A DNA stretch of 64,000 nucleotides from the NCBI GenBank assembly GCA_963693285.1, contig OY848921.1, forward strand, positions 4,707,497-4,771,496, written 5' to 3'. The translations under genes were made by a program, and so were the position numbers. The notes beneath the pieces were generated by a model. The model saw only the letters and a list, made by a program, of their open reading frames with translations, had not been told where the DNA came from and made no database searches. The DNA comes from Xestospongia muta (Eukaryota; Porifera; Demospongiae; Haplosclerida; Petrosiidae). This document shows, piece after piece, positions 48,201-63,500 of the stretch; positions within the stretch are counted from its first letter, which is position 1; the number at the start of each line of letters is the position of its first letter.

Positions 48201-51200
48201 TAACTTTCAAAAGCTCTAAACAGATATTTTTAGCGTTTTAACCTATTTAGACTACTTTATTAGTATATTAAAGACAGATTAACTTACTAAAATCTTTAGA
48301 TCAGCTTATTTAACCAGTTTTCACACTAAATTTCCAATTCTTTTTTCTTTCCAAAAGCTCTAAACTCTTTTTTTAGAGTTTTAACCTATTTAGACTACTT
48401 TATTAGTATATTTAAGACGGATAAACTTACTAAACTCTTTAGATCAGCTTATTTAACCAGTTTTCACAGTTAATTTCTAATCTTTTTTAACTTTCAAGAA
48501 GCTCTAAACACTTTATTTTAGAGTTTTAACCTATTTAGACTACTTTATTAGTATATTTAAGACTGATCAACTTACTAAACAGTTTAGATCAGCTTATTTA
48601 ACCAGTTTTCACAGTTAATTTCTAATTTTTTTAAATTTCAAAAAAGCTCTAAACAGTTATTTTCAGCGTTTTAAACTATTTAGACTACTTTAGTTTTATA
48701 TTTAAGACAGATAAACTTACTAAACTCTTTAGATCAGTTTATTTAACCAGTTTTCACAGTTAATTTCTAATCTTTTTTAACTTTCAAAAAACTCTAAACT
48801 CTTTATTTTAGAGTTTTAACCTATTTAGACTATTTTATTAGTGTATTTAAGATAGATAAACTTACTAAACTCTTTAGATCAGCTTATTTAACCAGTTTTC
48901 ACAGTTAATTTCTAATCTTTTTTTACTTTCAAAAGGCTCTAAACTCTTTATTTTAGAGTTTCAACTTATTTAGACTACTTTATTAGTATATTTAAGACAG
49001 ATAAACTTACTAAACTCTTTAGATCAGCTTATTTAACCAGTTTTCACAGTTAATTTCTAATCTTTTTTAACTTTCAAAAAGCTCTAAACTGTTTATTTTA
49101 GAGTTTTAACCTATTTAGACAACTTTATTAGTATATTTAAGACAGATAAACTTACTAAACTCTTTAGATCAGCTTATTTAACCAGTTTTCACAGTTAATT
49201 TCTAATCTTTTTAACTTTCAAAAACCTCTAAACACTTTATTTTAGAGTTTTAACCTATTTAGACTACTTTATTAGTATATTTAAGAGAGATAAACTTACT
49301 AAACTTTTTAGATCAGCTTATTTAACCAATTTTCACAGTTAATTTCTAATCTTTTAACTTTCAAAAAGCTCTAAACAGATATTTTTAGCGTTTTAAACTA
49401 TTTAGACTACTTTATTAGAATATTAAAGACAGATTAACTTACTAAACTCTTTAGATCAGCTTATTTAACCAGTTTTCACAGTTAACTTCTAATCTTTTTT
49501 TACTTTCAAAAAGGTCTAAACTCTTTATTTTAGAATTTTAACCTATTTAGACTACTTTATTAGTATACTTAAGACAGATAAACTTACAAAACTCTTTAGA
49601 TCAGCTTATTTAACCAGTTTTCACAGTTAATTTCTAATGTTTTTTAACTTTCAAAAAGCTCTAAACACTTTATTTTAGAGTTTTAACCTATTTAGACTAC
49701 TTTATTAGTATATTTAAGAGAGATAAACTTACTAAACTCTTTAGATCAGCTTATTTAACTAGTTTTCACAGTTAATTTCTAATCTTTTTTAACTTTCAAA
49801 TAGCTCAAAACAGATATTTTTAGTGTTTTACCCTATTTAGACTACTTTATTAGTATATTTAAGACAGATAAACTTACTAAACTCTTTAGATCACCTTATT
49901 AAACCAGTTTTCACACTTAATTTCTAATCTTTTTTAACTTTCAAAAAGGTGAAACACTTTATTTTAGAGGTTTAACCTATTTAGACTACTTTATTAGTAT
50001 ATTTAAGAGAGATAAACTTACTAAACTCTTTAGATCAGCTTATTTAACCAGTTTTCACAGTTAATTTCTAATGTTTTTAACTTTCAAAAAGCTCTAAACA
50101 GATATTTTTAGCGTTTTAACCTATTTAGACTACTTTATTAGTATATTAAAGACAGATTAACTTACTAAACTCTTTAGATCAGCTTATTTAACAAGGTTTC
50201 ACAGTTAATTTCTAATCTTTTTTAACTTTCAAAAAGGTCTAAACAGTTATTTTTAGCCTTTTAACCTATTTAGACTACTTTATTAGTTTATTTAAGACAG
50301 ATAAACTTAGTAAACTCTTAGATCAGCTTATTTAACCAGGTTTCACACTTAATTTCTACTCTTTTTTAACTTTCAAAAAGCCCTAAACTGTTTATTTTAG
50401 AGTTTTAACCTATTTAGACTACTTTATTAGTTTATATTACGATAGATAAACTTACTAAACTCTTTAGATCAGCTTATTTAACCAGTTTTCACAGTTAATT
50501 TCTAATCTTTTTTAACTTTCAAAAAGCTCTAAACACTTTATTTTAGAGTTCTAACCTATTTAGACTATTTTATTAGTATATTTAGACAGATAAACTTACT
50601 AAACTCTTTAGATCAGCTTATTTAACCAGTTTTCACAGTTAATTTCTAATCTTTTTTAACTTTCAAAAAGCTCTAAACAGTTATTTTTATTGTTTTAACC
50701 TATTTAGACTACTTTATTAGTATATTTAAGACAGATAAACTTACTAAACTCTTTAGATCAGCTTATTTAACCAGTTTTCACTGTTAATTTCTAATCTTTT
50801 TTAACTTTCAAAAAGCTATAAACACTTTATTTTAGAGTTTTAAACTATTTAGACTACCTTATTAGTATATTTAAGAGAGATAAACTTACTAAACTCTTTA
50901 GATCAGCTTATTTAACCAGTTTTCACAGTTAATTTCTAATCTTTTTAACTTTCAAAAGCTCTAAACAGATATTTTTAGCGTTTTAACCTATTTAGACTAC
51001 TTTATTAGTATATTAAAGACAGATTAACTTACTAAAATCTTTAGATCAGCTTATTTAACCAGTTTTCACACTAAATTTCCAATTCTTTTTTCTTTCCAAA
51101 AGCTCTAAACTCTTTTTTTAGAGTTTTAACCTATTTAGACTACTTTATTAGTATATTTAAGACGGATAAACTTACTAAACTCTTTAGATCAGCTTATTTA

Positions 51201-51530
51201 ACCAGTTTTCACAGTTAATTTCTAATCTTTTTTAACTTTCAAGAAGCTCTAAACACTTTATTTTAGAGTTTTAACCTATTTAGACTACTTTATTAGTATA
51301 TTTAAGACTGATCAACTTACTAAACAGTTTAGATCAGCTTATTTAACCAGTTTTCACAGTTAATTTCTAATTTTTTTAAATTTCAAACAAGCTCTAAACA
51401 GTTATTTTCAGCGTTTTAAACTATTTAGACTACTTTAGTTTTATATTTAAGACAGATAAACTTACTAAACTCTTTAGATCAGTTTATTTAACCAGTTTTC
51501 AAAGTTAATTTCTAATCTTTTTTAACTTTC
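45300..51530. repeat. Tandem duplication of a 3.47-kb satellite block with five-monomer difference
   Basis: 45361 matches 48831, 45731 matches 49201 and 46321 matches 49791, all at offset 3,470. After about 47690 the match continues at offset 2,745 (47686 with 50431, 48321 with 51066). The difference, 725 bp, is exactly five 145-bp monomers, and those five are themselves duplicated in the first block (46961 and 47686). This shows successive unequal exchanges. Confidence 0.88.
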
Positions 51531-54500
51531 AAAAAGCTCTAAACTCTTTATTTTAGAGTTTTAACCTATTTAAGCTACTTTATTAGAATATTTACGAGAC
51601 ATAAACTTACTAAACTCTTTAGATCAGCTTATTTAACCAGTTTTCACAGTTAATTTCTAATCTTTTTTAACTTTCAAAAAGCTCTAAACACTTTATTTTA
51701 GAGTTTTAACCTATTTAGACTACTTTATTTGTATATTTAAGACAGATAAACTTACTAAACTCTTTAGATCAGCTTATTTAACCAGTTTTCACACTTGATT
51801 TCTAATCTTTTTATGTTTTGAAAAAGCTCTAAACAGTTATTTTTAGCGTTTTAACCTATTTAGACTACTTTATTAGTATATTTAAGACAGATAAACTTAC
51901 TAAACTCTTTAAATCAGCTTTTTTAACCAGTTTTCACAGTTTATTTCTAAACTTTTTTTACTTTCAAAAAGATCTTAAAACTTTATTTTAGAGTTTTAAC
52001 CTATTTAGACAACTTTATTAGTATATTCAAGACAGAATAACTTACTAACCTCTTTAGATCACCTTATTTAACCAGTTTTCACAGTTAATTTCTAATCTTT
52101 TTTAACTTTCAAAAAGCTCTAAACACTTTATTTTAGACTTTTAACCTATTTAGACTACTTTATTAGTATATTCAAGATAGAATAACTTAGGAAACTCTTT
52201 AGATCAGCTTATTTAACCAGTTTTCACAGGTAATATCTAATCTTTTTTAACTTTCAAAAAGCTATAAACTCTTTATTTTAGAGTTTTAACCTATTTAGAC
52301 TACTTTATTAGTATATTTAAGACAGAAAACCTTACTAAACTCTTTAAATAAGCTTTTTTAACCAGTTTTTACAGTTAATTTTAACTTTTTTTTACTTTTA
52401 AGAAGCTCTAAACACATGTTTCAAAGTTTTAACCTATTTAGACTACTTTATTAGTATATTGACGATAGAATAACTTACTAAACATTTTAGATCACCTTAT
52501 TTAAGCAGTTTTCACAGTTAATTTCTAATCTTTTTTAACTTTCAAAAAGCTCTAAACACTTTATTTTAGAGTTTTAACCTATTTAGACTACTTTATTAGT
52601 ATATTTAAGACAGAATAACTTACTAAACCCTTTAGATCACCTTATTTAACGAGTTTTCACACTTAATTTCTAATCTTTTTTAACTTTCAAAAAGCTCTTA
52701 ACAATTTATTTTAGAGTTTTAACCTATTTAGACTACTTTATTAGTATATTTAAGACAGATAAACTTACTAAACTCTTTAGATCAGCTTATTTAACCAGTT
52801 TTTACAGTTAATTTCTAATCTTTTTTAAATTTCAAAAAGCTATAAACTCTTTATTTTTGAGTTTTAAGCTATTTAGAATACTTTATTAGTATATTTAAGA
52901 CAGATAACTTACTAAACTCTTTAGATCAGCTTATTTAACCAGTTTTTACAGTTAATTTCTAATCTTTTTAACTTTCAAAAAGCTCTAAACTCTTTATTTT
53001 AGAGTTTTAACCTATTTAGACTACTTTATTAGTATATTTAAGACAGATAAAGTTACTAAACTCTTTAGATCAGCTTATTTAACCAGTTTTCACAGTTAAT
53101 TTCTAATCTTTTTTAACTTTCAAAAAGCTCTAAACTCTTTATTTTAGAGTTTTAACCTATTTAGACTACTTTATTAGTATATTTAAGACAGATAAACTTA
53201 CTAAACTCTTTAGATCAGCTTATTTAACCAGTTTTCACAGTTAATTTCTAATCTTTTTTAACTTTCCAAAAGCTCTAAACACTTTATTTTAGAGTTTTAA
53301 CATATTTAGACTACTTTATTAGTATATTTAAGACAGATAAACTTACTAAACTCTTTAGATCAGCTTATTTAACCAGTTTTCACTGTTGATATCTAATCTT
53401 TTTTAACTTTCAAAAAGCTCTAAACAGTTATTTTTAGCGTTTTAACCTATTTAGACCACTTTCTTATTATATTTAAGAGAGATAAACTTACTAAACTCTT
53501 TAGATCACCTTATTTAACCAGTTTTCACAGTTAATTTCTAATCTTTTTTAACTTTCAAAAAGCTCTAAACTCTTTATTTTAGAGTTTTAACCTATTTAGA
53601 CTACTTTATTAGTATATTTAAGGGAAATAAACTTACTAAACTCTTTAGATCAGCTTATTTAACTTGTTTTAACAGTTAATTTCTAATCTTTTTTAACTTT
53701 CAAAAAGCTCTAAACTCTTTATTTTAGAGTTTTAACCTATTTAGACTACTTTATTAGTATATTTAAGACAGATAAACGCACTAAACTGTTTAGATCACCT
53801 TATTTAACCAGTTTTTACAGTTAATTTCTAATCTTTTTTAACTTTCAAAAAGCTCTAAACACTTTATTTTAGAGTTTTAACCTATTTAGACTACTTTATT
53901 AGTATATTTAAGACAGATAAACTTACTAAACTCTTTAGATCAGCTTATTTAACCAGTTTTCACAGTTAATTTCTAATCTTTTTTAACTTTCAAAAAGCTC
54001 TAAACTCTTTATTTTAGAGTTTTAACCTATTTAGACTACTTTATTAGTATATTTAAGAGAGATAAACTTACTAAACTCTTTAGATCAGCTTATTTAACCA
54101 GTTTTCACACTTAATTTCTAATCTTTTTTAACTTTCAAAAAGCTCTAAACACTTTATTTTAGAGTTTTAACCTATTTAGACTACTTTATTTGTATATTTA
54201 AGACAGATAAACTTACTAAACTCTTTAGATCAGCTTATTTAACCAGTTTTCACAGTTGATTTCTAATCTTTTTATGTTTTGAAAAAGCTCTAAACAGTTA
54301 TTTTTAGCGTTTTAACCTATTTAGACTACTTTATTAGTATATTTAAGACAGATAAACTTACTAAACTCTTTAAATCAGCTTTTTTAACCAGTTTTCACAG
54401 TTTATTTCTAAACTTTTTTTACTTTCAAAAAGATCTTAAAACTTTATTTTAGAGTTTTAACCTATTTAGACAACTTTATTAGTATATTTAAGACAGATAA

Positions 54501-57500
54501 ACTTACTAAACTCTTTAGATCAGCTTATTTAACCAGTTTTCACAGTTAATTTCTAATCTTTTTCACTTTCAAAAAGCTCTAAACAGTTATTTTTAGCGTT
54601 TTAACCTATTTAGACAACTTTATTAGTATATTCAATACAGAATAACTTAGTAATCTCTTTAGATTAGCTTATTTAACCAGTTTTCACAGTTAATTTCTAA
54701 TCTTTTTTAACTTTAAAAAAGCTCTAAACTCTTTATTTTAGAGTTTTAACCTTTTTAGACTACCTTATTAGTATATTTAAGACAGATAAACTTACTAAAC
54801 TCTTTAAATCAGCTTTTTTAACTAGTTTTCACAGTTAATTTCTAATCTTTTTTACCTTTCAAAAAGCTCTAAACTCTTTATTTTAGAGTTTTAACCTATT
54901 TCGACTACTTTATAAGTATATTTAAGACAGATAAACTTACTAAACTCTTTAGATCAGCTTATTTAACCAGTTTTCACAGTTAATTTCTAATCTATTTAAC
55001 TTTCAAAAAGCTCTAAAGTCTTTATTTTAGAGTTTTAAGCTATTTAGACTACTTTATTAGTATATTTAAGACAGATAAAGTTACTAAACTCTTTAGATCA
55101 GCTTATTTAACCAGTTTTCACAGTTAATTTCTAATCTTTTTTAACTTTCAAAAAGCTCTAAACAGTTATTTTTAGCGTTTTAACCTATTTAGACCACTTT
55201 ATTAGTATATTTAAGACAGAATAACTTACTAAACTCTTTAGATCACCTTATTTAACAAGTTTTCACAGTTAATTTCTAAACTTTTTTAACTTTTAAAAAG
55301 CTCTAAACACTTTAGTTTAGAGTTTAACCTATTTAGACTACTTATTAGTATATTCAATACAGAATAACTTACTAAACTCTTTAGATCAGCTTATTTAACC
55401 AGTTTTCACAGTTAATTTCTAATCTTTTTTAACTTTCAAAAAGCTCTAAACTCTTTATTTTAGAGTTTTAACCTATTTAGACTACTTTATTAGTATATTT
55501 AAGACAGATAAACTTACTAAACTCTTTAGATCAGCTTATTTAACCAGTTTTCACACTTAATTTCTAATCTTTTTTAACTTTCAAAAAGCTCTAAACACTT
55601 TATTTTTAGAGTTTTAACCTATTTAGACTACTTTATTAGTATATTTAAGACAGAATAACTTACTAAACTCTTTAGATCAGCTTATTTTACCAGTTTTCAC
55701 AGTTAATTTCTAATCTTTTTTAACTTTCAAAAAGCTCTAAACACTTTATTTTAGACTTTTAACCTATTTAGACTACTTTATTAGTATATTCAAGAGAGAA
55801 TAACTTACTAAACTCTTTAGATCAGCTTATTTAACCAGTTTTCACACTTAATTTCTAATCTTTTTTAACTTTCAAAAAGCTATAAACTCTTTATTTTAGA
55901 GTTTTAACCTATTTAGACTACTTTATTAGTATATTTAAGACAGAAAAACTTACTAAACTCATTAAATCAGTTTTTTAACCAGTTTTTACAGTTAATTTTA
56001 ACTTTTTTTTACTTTTAAGAAGCTCTAAACACTTGTTTCAAAGTTTTAACCTATTTAGACTACTTTATTAGTATATTCACAATAGAATAACTTACTAAAC
56101 TTTTTAGAGCACCTTATTTAAGCAGTTTTCACAGTTAATTTCTAATCTTTTTTAACTTTCAAAAAGCTCTAAACACTTTATTTTAGAGTTTTAACCTATT
56201 TAGACTACTTTATTAGTATATTGAAGACAGAATAACTTACTAAACCCTTTAGATCAGCTTATTTAACGAGTTTTCACACTTAATTTCTAATCTTTTTTAA
56301 CTTTCAAAAAGCTCTTAACAATTTATTTTAGAGTTTTAACCTATTTAGACTACTTTATTAGTATATTTAAGACAGATAAACTTACTAAACTCTTTAGATC
56401 AGCTTATTTAACCAGTTTTCACAGTTAATTTCTAATCTTTTTTAACTTTCAAAAAGCTCTAAACTCTTTATTTTAGAGTTTTAACCTATTTAGACTACTT
56501 TATTAGTATATTTAAGGGAAATAAACTTACTAAACTCTTTAGATCAGCTTATTTAACTTGTTTTAACAGTTAATTTCTAATCTTTTTTAACTTTAAAAAA
56601 GCTCTAAACTCTTTATTTTAGAGTTTTAACCTATTTAGACTACTTTATTAGTATATTTAAGAGAGATAAACTTATTAAACTGTTTAGATCACCTTATTTG
56701 ACCAGTTTTTACAGTTAATTTCTAATCTTTTTTAACTTTCAAAAAGCTCTAAACACTTTATTTTAGAGTTTTAACCTATTTAGACTACTTTATTAGTATA
56801 TTTAAGACAGATAAACTTATTAAACTCTTTAGATCAGCTTATTTAACCAGTTTTCACAGTTAATTTCTAATCTTTTTTAACTTTCAAAAAGCTCTAAACT
56901 CTTTATTTTAGAGTTTTAACCTATTTAGACTACTTTATTAGTATATTTAAGACAGATAAACTTACTAAACTCTTTAGATCAGCTTATTTAACCAGTTTTC
57001 ACACTTAATTTCTAATCTTTTTTAACTTTCAAAAAGCTCTAAACACTTTATTTTAGAGTTTTAACATATTTAGACTACTTTATTAGTATATTTAAGACAG
57101 ATAAACTTACTAAACTCTTTAGATCAGCTTATTTAACCAGTTTTCACTGTTGATATCTAATCTTTTTTAACTTTCAAAAAGCTCTAAACAGTTATTTTTA
57201 GCGTTTTAACCTATTTAGACCACTTTGTTATTATATTTAACACAGATAAACTTACTAAACTCTTTAGATCACCTTATTTAACCAGTTTTCACAGTTAATT
57301 TCTAATCTTTTTTAACTTTCAAAAAGCTCTAAACTCTTTATTTTAGAGTTTTAACCTATTTAGACTACTTTATTAGTATATTTAAGGGAAATAAACTTAC
57401 TAAACTCTTTAGATCAGCTTATTTAACTTGTTTTAACAGTTAATTTCTAATCTTTTTTAACTTTCAAAAAGCTCTAAACTCTTTATTTTCGAGTTTTAAC

Positions 57501-60500
57501 CTATTTAGACTACTTTATTAGTATATTTAAGAGAGATAAACTTATTAAACTGTTTAGATCACCTTATTTAACCAGTTTTTACAGTTAATTTCTAATCTTT
57601 TTTAACTTTCAAAAAGCTCTAAACACTTTATTTTAGAGTTTTAACCTATTTAGACTACTTTATTAGTATATTTAAGACAGATAAACTTACTAAACTCTTT
57701 AGATCAACTAATTTAACCAGTTTTCACAGTTAATTTCTAATCTTTTTTAACTTTCAAAAAGCTCTAAACTCTTTATTTTAGAGGTTTAAGCTATTTAGAC
57801 TACTTTATTAGTATATTTAAGACAGATAAACTTACTAAACTCTTTAGATCAGCTTATTTAACCAGTTTTCACACTTAATTTCTAATCTTTTTTAACTTTC
57901 AAAAAGCTCAAAACAGTTTATTTTAGAGTTTTAACCTATTTAGACTACTTTATTAGTATATTTAAGACAGATAAACTTACTAAACTCTTTAGATCAGCTT
58001 AATTACCAGTTTTATAGTTAATTTCTAATCTTTTTTACCTTTCAAAAAGGTCTAAACTCTTTATTTTAGAGTTTTAACCTATTTCGACTACTTTATTAGT
58101 ATATTTAAGACAGATAAACTTACTAAACTCTTTAGATCAGCTTATTTAACCAGTTTTCACAGTTAATTTCTAATCTTTTTAACTTTCAAAAAGCTCTAAA
58201 CTCTTTATTTAGAATTTTAACCTATTTAGACTACTTTATTAGTATATTTAAGACAGATAAACTTACTAAACTCTTTAGAACAGCTTATTTAACCAGTTTT
58301 CACAGTTAATTTCTAATCTTTTTCACTTTCAAAAAGCTATAAACAGTTATTTTTAGCGTTTTAACCTATTTAGACAACTTTATTAGTATATTCAATACAG
58401 AATAACTTAGTAATCTCTTTAGATTAGCTTATTTAACCAGTTTTCACAGTTAATTTCTAATCTTTTTTAACTTTCAAAAAGCTCTAAACTCTTTATTTTA
58501 GAGTTTTAACCTATTTAGACTACCTTATTAGTATATTTAAGACAGATAAACTTACTAAACTCTTTAAATCAGCTTTTTAAACTAGTTTTCACAGTTAATT
58601 TCTAATCTTTTTTACCTTTCAAAAAGCTCTAAACTCTTTATTTTAGAGTTTTAACCTATTTCGACTACTTTATACGTATATTTAAGACAGATAAACTTAC
58701 TAAACTCTTTAGATCAGCTTATTTAACCAGTTTTCACAGTTAATTTCTAATCTTTTTAACTTTCAAAAAGCTCTAAAGTCTTTATTTTAGAGTTTTAAGC
58801 TATATAGACTACTTTATTAGTATATTTAAGACAGATAAACTTACTAAACTCTTTAGATCAGCTTATTTAACCAGTTTTCACAGTTAATTTCTAATCTTTT
58901 TTAACTTTCAAAAAGCTCTAAACAGTTATTTTTAGCGTTTTAACCTATTTAGACCACTTTATTAGTATATTTAAGACAGAATAACTTACTAAACTCTTTA
59001 GATGACCTTATTTAACCAGTTTTCACAGTTAATTTCTAAACGTTTTTAACTTTCAAAAAGCTCTAAACACTTTAGTTTAGAGTTTAACCTATTTAGACTA
59101 CTTTATTAGTATATTCAATACAGAATAACTTACTAAACTCTTTAGATCAGCTTATTTAACCAGTTTTCACAGTTAATTTCTAATCTTTTTTAACTTTCAA
59201 AAAGCTCTAAACTCTTTATTTTAGAGTTTTAACCTATTTAGACTACTTTATTAGTATATTTAAGACAGATAAAGTTGCTAAACTCTTTAGATCAGCTTAT
59301 TTAACCAGTTTTCACAGTTAATTTCTAATCTTTTTTAACTTTCAAAAAGCTCTAAACTCTTTATTTTAGAGTTTTAACCTATTTAGACTACTTTATTAGT
59401 ATATTTAAGACAGATAAACTTACTAAACTCTTTAGATCAGCTTATTTAACCAGTTTTCACACTTAATTTCTAATCTTTTTTAACTTTCAAAAAGCTCTAA
59501 ACTCTTTATTTTAGAGTTTTAACATATTTAGACTACTTTATTAGTATATTTAAGACAGATAAACTTACTAAACTCTTTAGATCAGCTTATTTAACCAGTT
59601 TTCACTGTTGATTTCTAATCTTTTTTAACTTTCAAAAAGCTCTAAACAGTTATTTTTAGCGTTTTAACCTATTTAGACCACTTTCTTATTATATTTAAGA
59701 GAGATAAACTTACTAAACTCTTTAGATCAGCTTATTTAACCAGTTTTCACAGTTAATTTCTAATCTTTTTTAACTTTCAAAACGCTCTAAACTCTTTATT
59801 TTAGAGTTTTAACCTATTTAGACTACTTTATTAGTATATTTAAGGGAAACAAACTTACTAAACTCTTTAGATCAGCTTATTTAACTTGTATTAACAGTTA
59901 ATTTCTAATCTTTTTTAACTTTCAAAAAGCTCTAAACTCTTTATTTTAGAGTTTTAACCTTTTTAGACTACTTTATTAGTATATTTAAGACAGATAAACT
60001 TACTAAACTGTTTAGATCACCTTATTTAACCAGTTTTTACAGTTAATTTCTAATCTTTTTTAACTTTCAAAAAGCTCTAAAGTCTTTGTTTTAGAGTTTT
60101 AACCTATTTAGACTACTTTATTAGTATATTTAAGACAGATAAAGTTACTAAACTCTTTAGATCAGCTTATTTTACCAGTTTTCACAGTTAATTTCTAATC
60201 TTTTTTAACTTTCAAAAAGCTCTAAACAGTTATTTTTAGCGTTTTAACCTATTTAGACTACTTTATTAGTATATTTAAGACAGAATAACTTACTAAACTC
60301 TTTAGATCAGCTTATTTTACCAGTTTTCACAGTTAATTTCTAAACTTTTTTAACTTTCAAAAAGCTCTAAACACTTTATTTTAGAGTTTAACCTATTTAG
60401 ACTACTTTATTAGTATATTCAATACAGAATAACTTACTAAACTCTTTAGATCAGCTTATTTAACCAGTTTTCACAGTTAATTTCTAATCTTTTTTAACTT

Positions 60501-63500
60501 TCAAAAAGCTCTAAACTCTTTATTTTAGAGTTTTAACCTATTTAGACTACTTTATTAGTATATTTAAGACAGATAAAGTTGCTAAACTCTTTAGATCAGC
60601 TTATTTAACCAGTTTTCACAGTTAATTTCTAATCTTTTTTAACTTTCAAAAAGCTCTAAACTCTTTATTTTAGAGTTTTAACCTATTTAGACTACTTTAT
60701 TAGTATATTTAAGACAGATAAACTTACTAAACTCTTTAGATCAGCTTATTTAACCAGTTTTCACTGTTGATTTCTAATCTTTTTTAACTTTCAAAAAGCT
60801 CTAAACAGTTATTTTTAGCGTTTTAACCTATTTAGACCACTTTCTTATTATATTTAAGAGAGATAAACTTACTAAACTCTTTAGATCAGCTTATTTAACC
60901 AGTTTTCACAGTTAATTTCTAATCTTTTTTAACTTTCAAAAAGCTCTAAACTCTTTATTTTAGAGTTTTAACCTATTTAGACTACTTTATTAGTATATTT
61001 AAGGGAAACAAACTTACTAAACTCTTTAGATCAGCTTATTTAACTTGTTTTAACAGTTAATTTCTAATCTTTTTTAACTTTCAAAAAGCTCTAAACTCTT
61101 TATTTTAGAGTTTTAACCTTTTTAGACTACTTTATTAGTATATTTAAGACAGATAAACTTACTAAACTGTTTAGATCACCTTATTTAACCAGTTTTTACA
61201 GTTAATTTCTAATCTTTTTTAACTTTCAAAAAGCTCTAAAGTCTTTATTTTAGAGTTTTAACCTATTTAGACTACTTTATTAGTATATTTAAGACAGATA
61301 AAGTTACTAAACTCTTTAGATCAGCTTATTTAACCAGTTTTCACAGTTAATTTCTAATCTTTTTTAACTTTCAAAAAGCTCTAAACAGTTATTTTTAGCG
61401 TTTTAACCTATGTAGACTACTTTATTAGTATATTTAAGACAGAATAACTTAATAAACTCTTTAGATCAGCTTATTTTACCAGTTTTCACAGTTAATTTCT
61501 AAACTTTTTTAACTTTCAAAAAGCTCTAAACACTTTAGTTTAGAGTTTAACCTATTTAGACTACTTTATTAGTATATTCAATACAGAATAACTTACTAAA
61601 CTCTTTAGATCAGCTTATTTAACCAGTTTTCACAGTTAATTTCTAATCTTTTTTAACTTTCAAAAAGCTCTAAACTCTTTATTTTAGAGTTTTAACCTAT
61701 TTAGACTACTTTATTAGTATATTTAAGACAGATAAAGTTGCTAAACTCTTTAGATCAGCTTATTTAACCTGTTTTCACAATTAATTTCTAATCTTTTTTA
61801 ACTTTCAAAAAGCTCTAAACTCTTTATTTTAGAGTTTTAACCTATTTCGACTGCTTTATTAGTATATTTAAGACAGATAAACTTACTAAACTCTTTAGAT
61901 CAGCTTATTTAACCAGTTTTCACACTTAATTTCTAATCTTTTTTAACTTTCAAAAAGCTCTAAACACTTTATTTTAGAGTTTTAACATATGTAGACTACT
62001 TTATTAGTATATTTAAGACAGATAAACTTACTAAACTGTTTAGATCACCTTATTTAACCAGTTTTTACAGTTAATTTCTAATCTTTTTTAACTTTCAAAA
62101 AGCTCTAAAGTCTTTATTTTAGAGTTTTAACCTATTTAGACTACTTTATTAGTATATTTAAGACAGATAAAGTTACTAAACTCTTTAGATCAGCTTATTT
62201 AACCAGTTTTCACAGTTAATTTCTAATCTTTTTTAACTTTCAAAAAGCTCTAAACAGTTATTTTTAGCGTTTTAACCGATTTAGACTACTTTATTAGTAT
62301 ATTTAAGACAGAATAACTTACTAAACTCTTTAGATCAGCTTATTTTACCAGTTTTCACAGTTAATTTCTAAACTTTTTTAACTTTCAAAAAGCTCTAAAC
62401 ATTTTAGTTTAGAGTTTAACCTATTTAGACTACTTTATTAGTATATTCAATACAGAATAACTTACTAAACTCTTGAGATCAGCTTATTTAACCAGTTTTC
62501 ACAGTTAATTTCTAATCTTTTTTAACTTTCAAAAAGCTCTAAACTCTTTATTTTAGAGTTTTAACCTATTTAGACTACTTTATTAGTATATTTAAGACAG
62601 GTAAAGTTACTAAACTCTTTAGATCAGCTTATTTAACCAGTTTTCACAGTTAATTTCTAATCTTTTTTAACTTTCAAAAAGCTCTAAACTCTTTATTTTA
62701 GAGTTTTAACCTATTTAGACTACTTTATTAGTATATTTAAGACAGATAAACTTACTAAACTCTTTAGATCAGCTTATTTAACCAGTTTTCACACTTAATT
62801 TCTAATCTTTTTTAACTTTCAAAAAGCTCTAAACACTTTATTTTAGAGTTTTAACATATTTAGACTACTTTATTAGTATATTTAAGACAGATAAACTTAC
62901 TAAACTCTTTAGATCAGCTTATTTAACCAGTTTTCATTGTTGATTTCTAATCTTTTTTAACTTTCAAAAAGCTCTAAACAGTTATTTTTAGCGTTTTAAC
63001 CTATTTAGACCACTTTCTTATTATATTTAAGAGAGATAAACTTACTAAACTCTTCAGATCACCTTATTTAACCAGTTTTCACAGTTAATTTCTAATCTTT
63101 TTTAACTTTCAAAAGCTCTAAACTCTTTATTTTAGAGTTTTAACCTATTTAGACTACTTTATTAGTATATTTAAGACAGATAAACTTACTAAACTCTTTA
63201 GATCAGCTTATTTAACCAGTTTTCACAGTTAATTTCTAATCTTTTTTAACTTTCAAAAAGCTCTAAACAGTTATTTTTAGCGTTTTAACCTATTTAGACT
63301 ACTTTATTAGTATATTTAAGACAGAATAACTTACTAAACTCTTTAGATCAGCTTATTTTACCAGTTTTCACAGTTAATTTCTAAACTTTTTTAACTTTCA
63401 AAAAGCTCTAAACACTTTAGTTTAGAGTTTAACCTATTTAGACTACTTTATTAGTATATTCAATACAGAATAACTTACTAAACTCTTTAGATTAGCTTAT

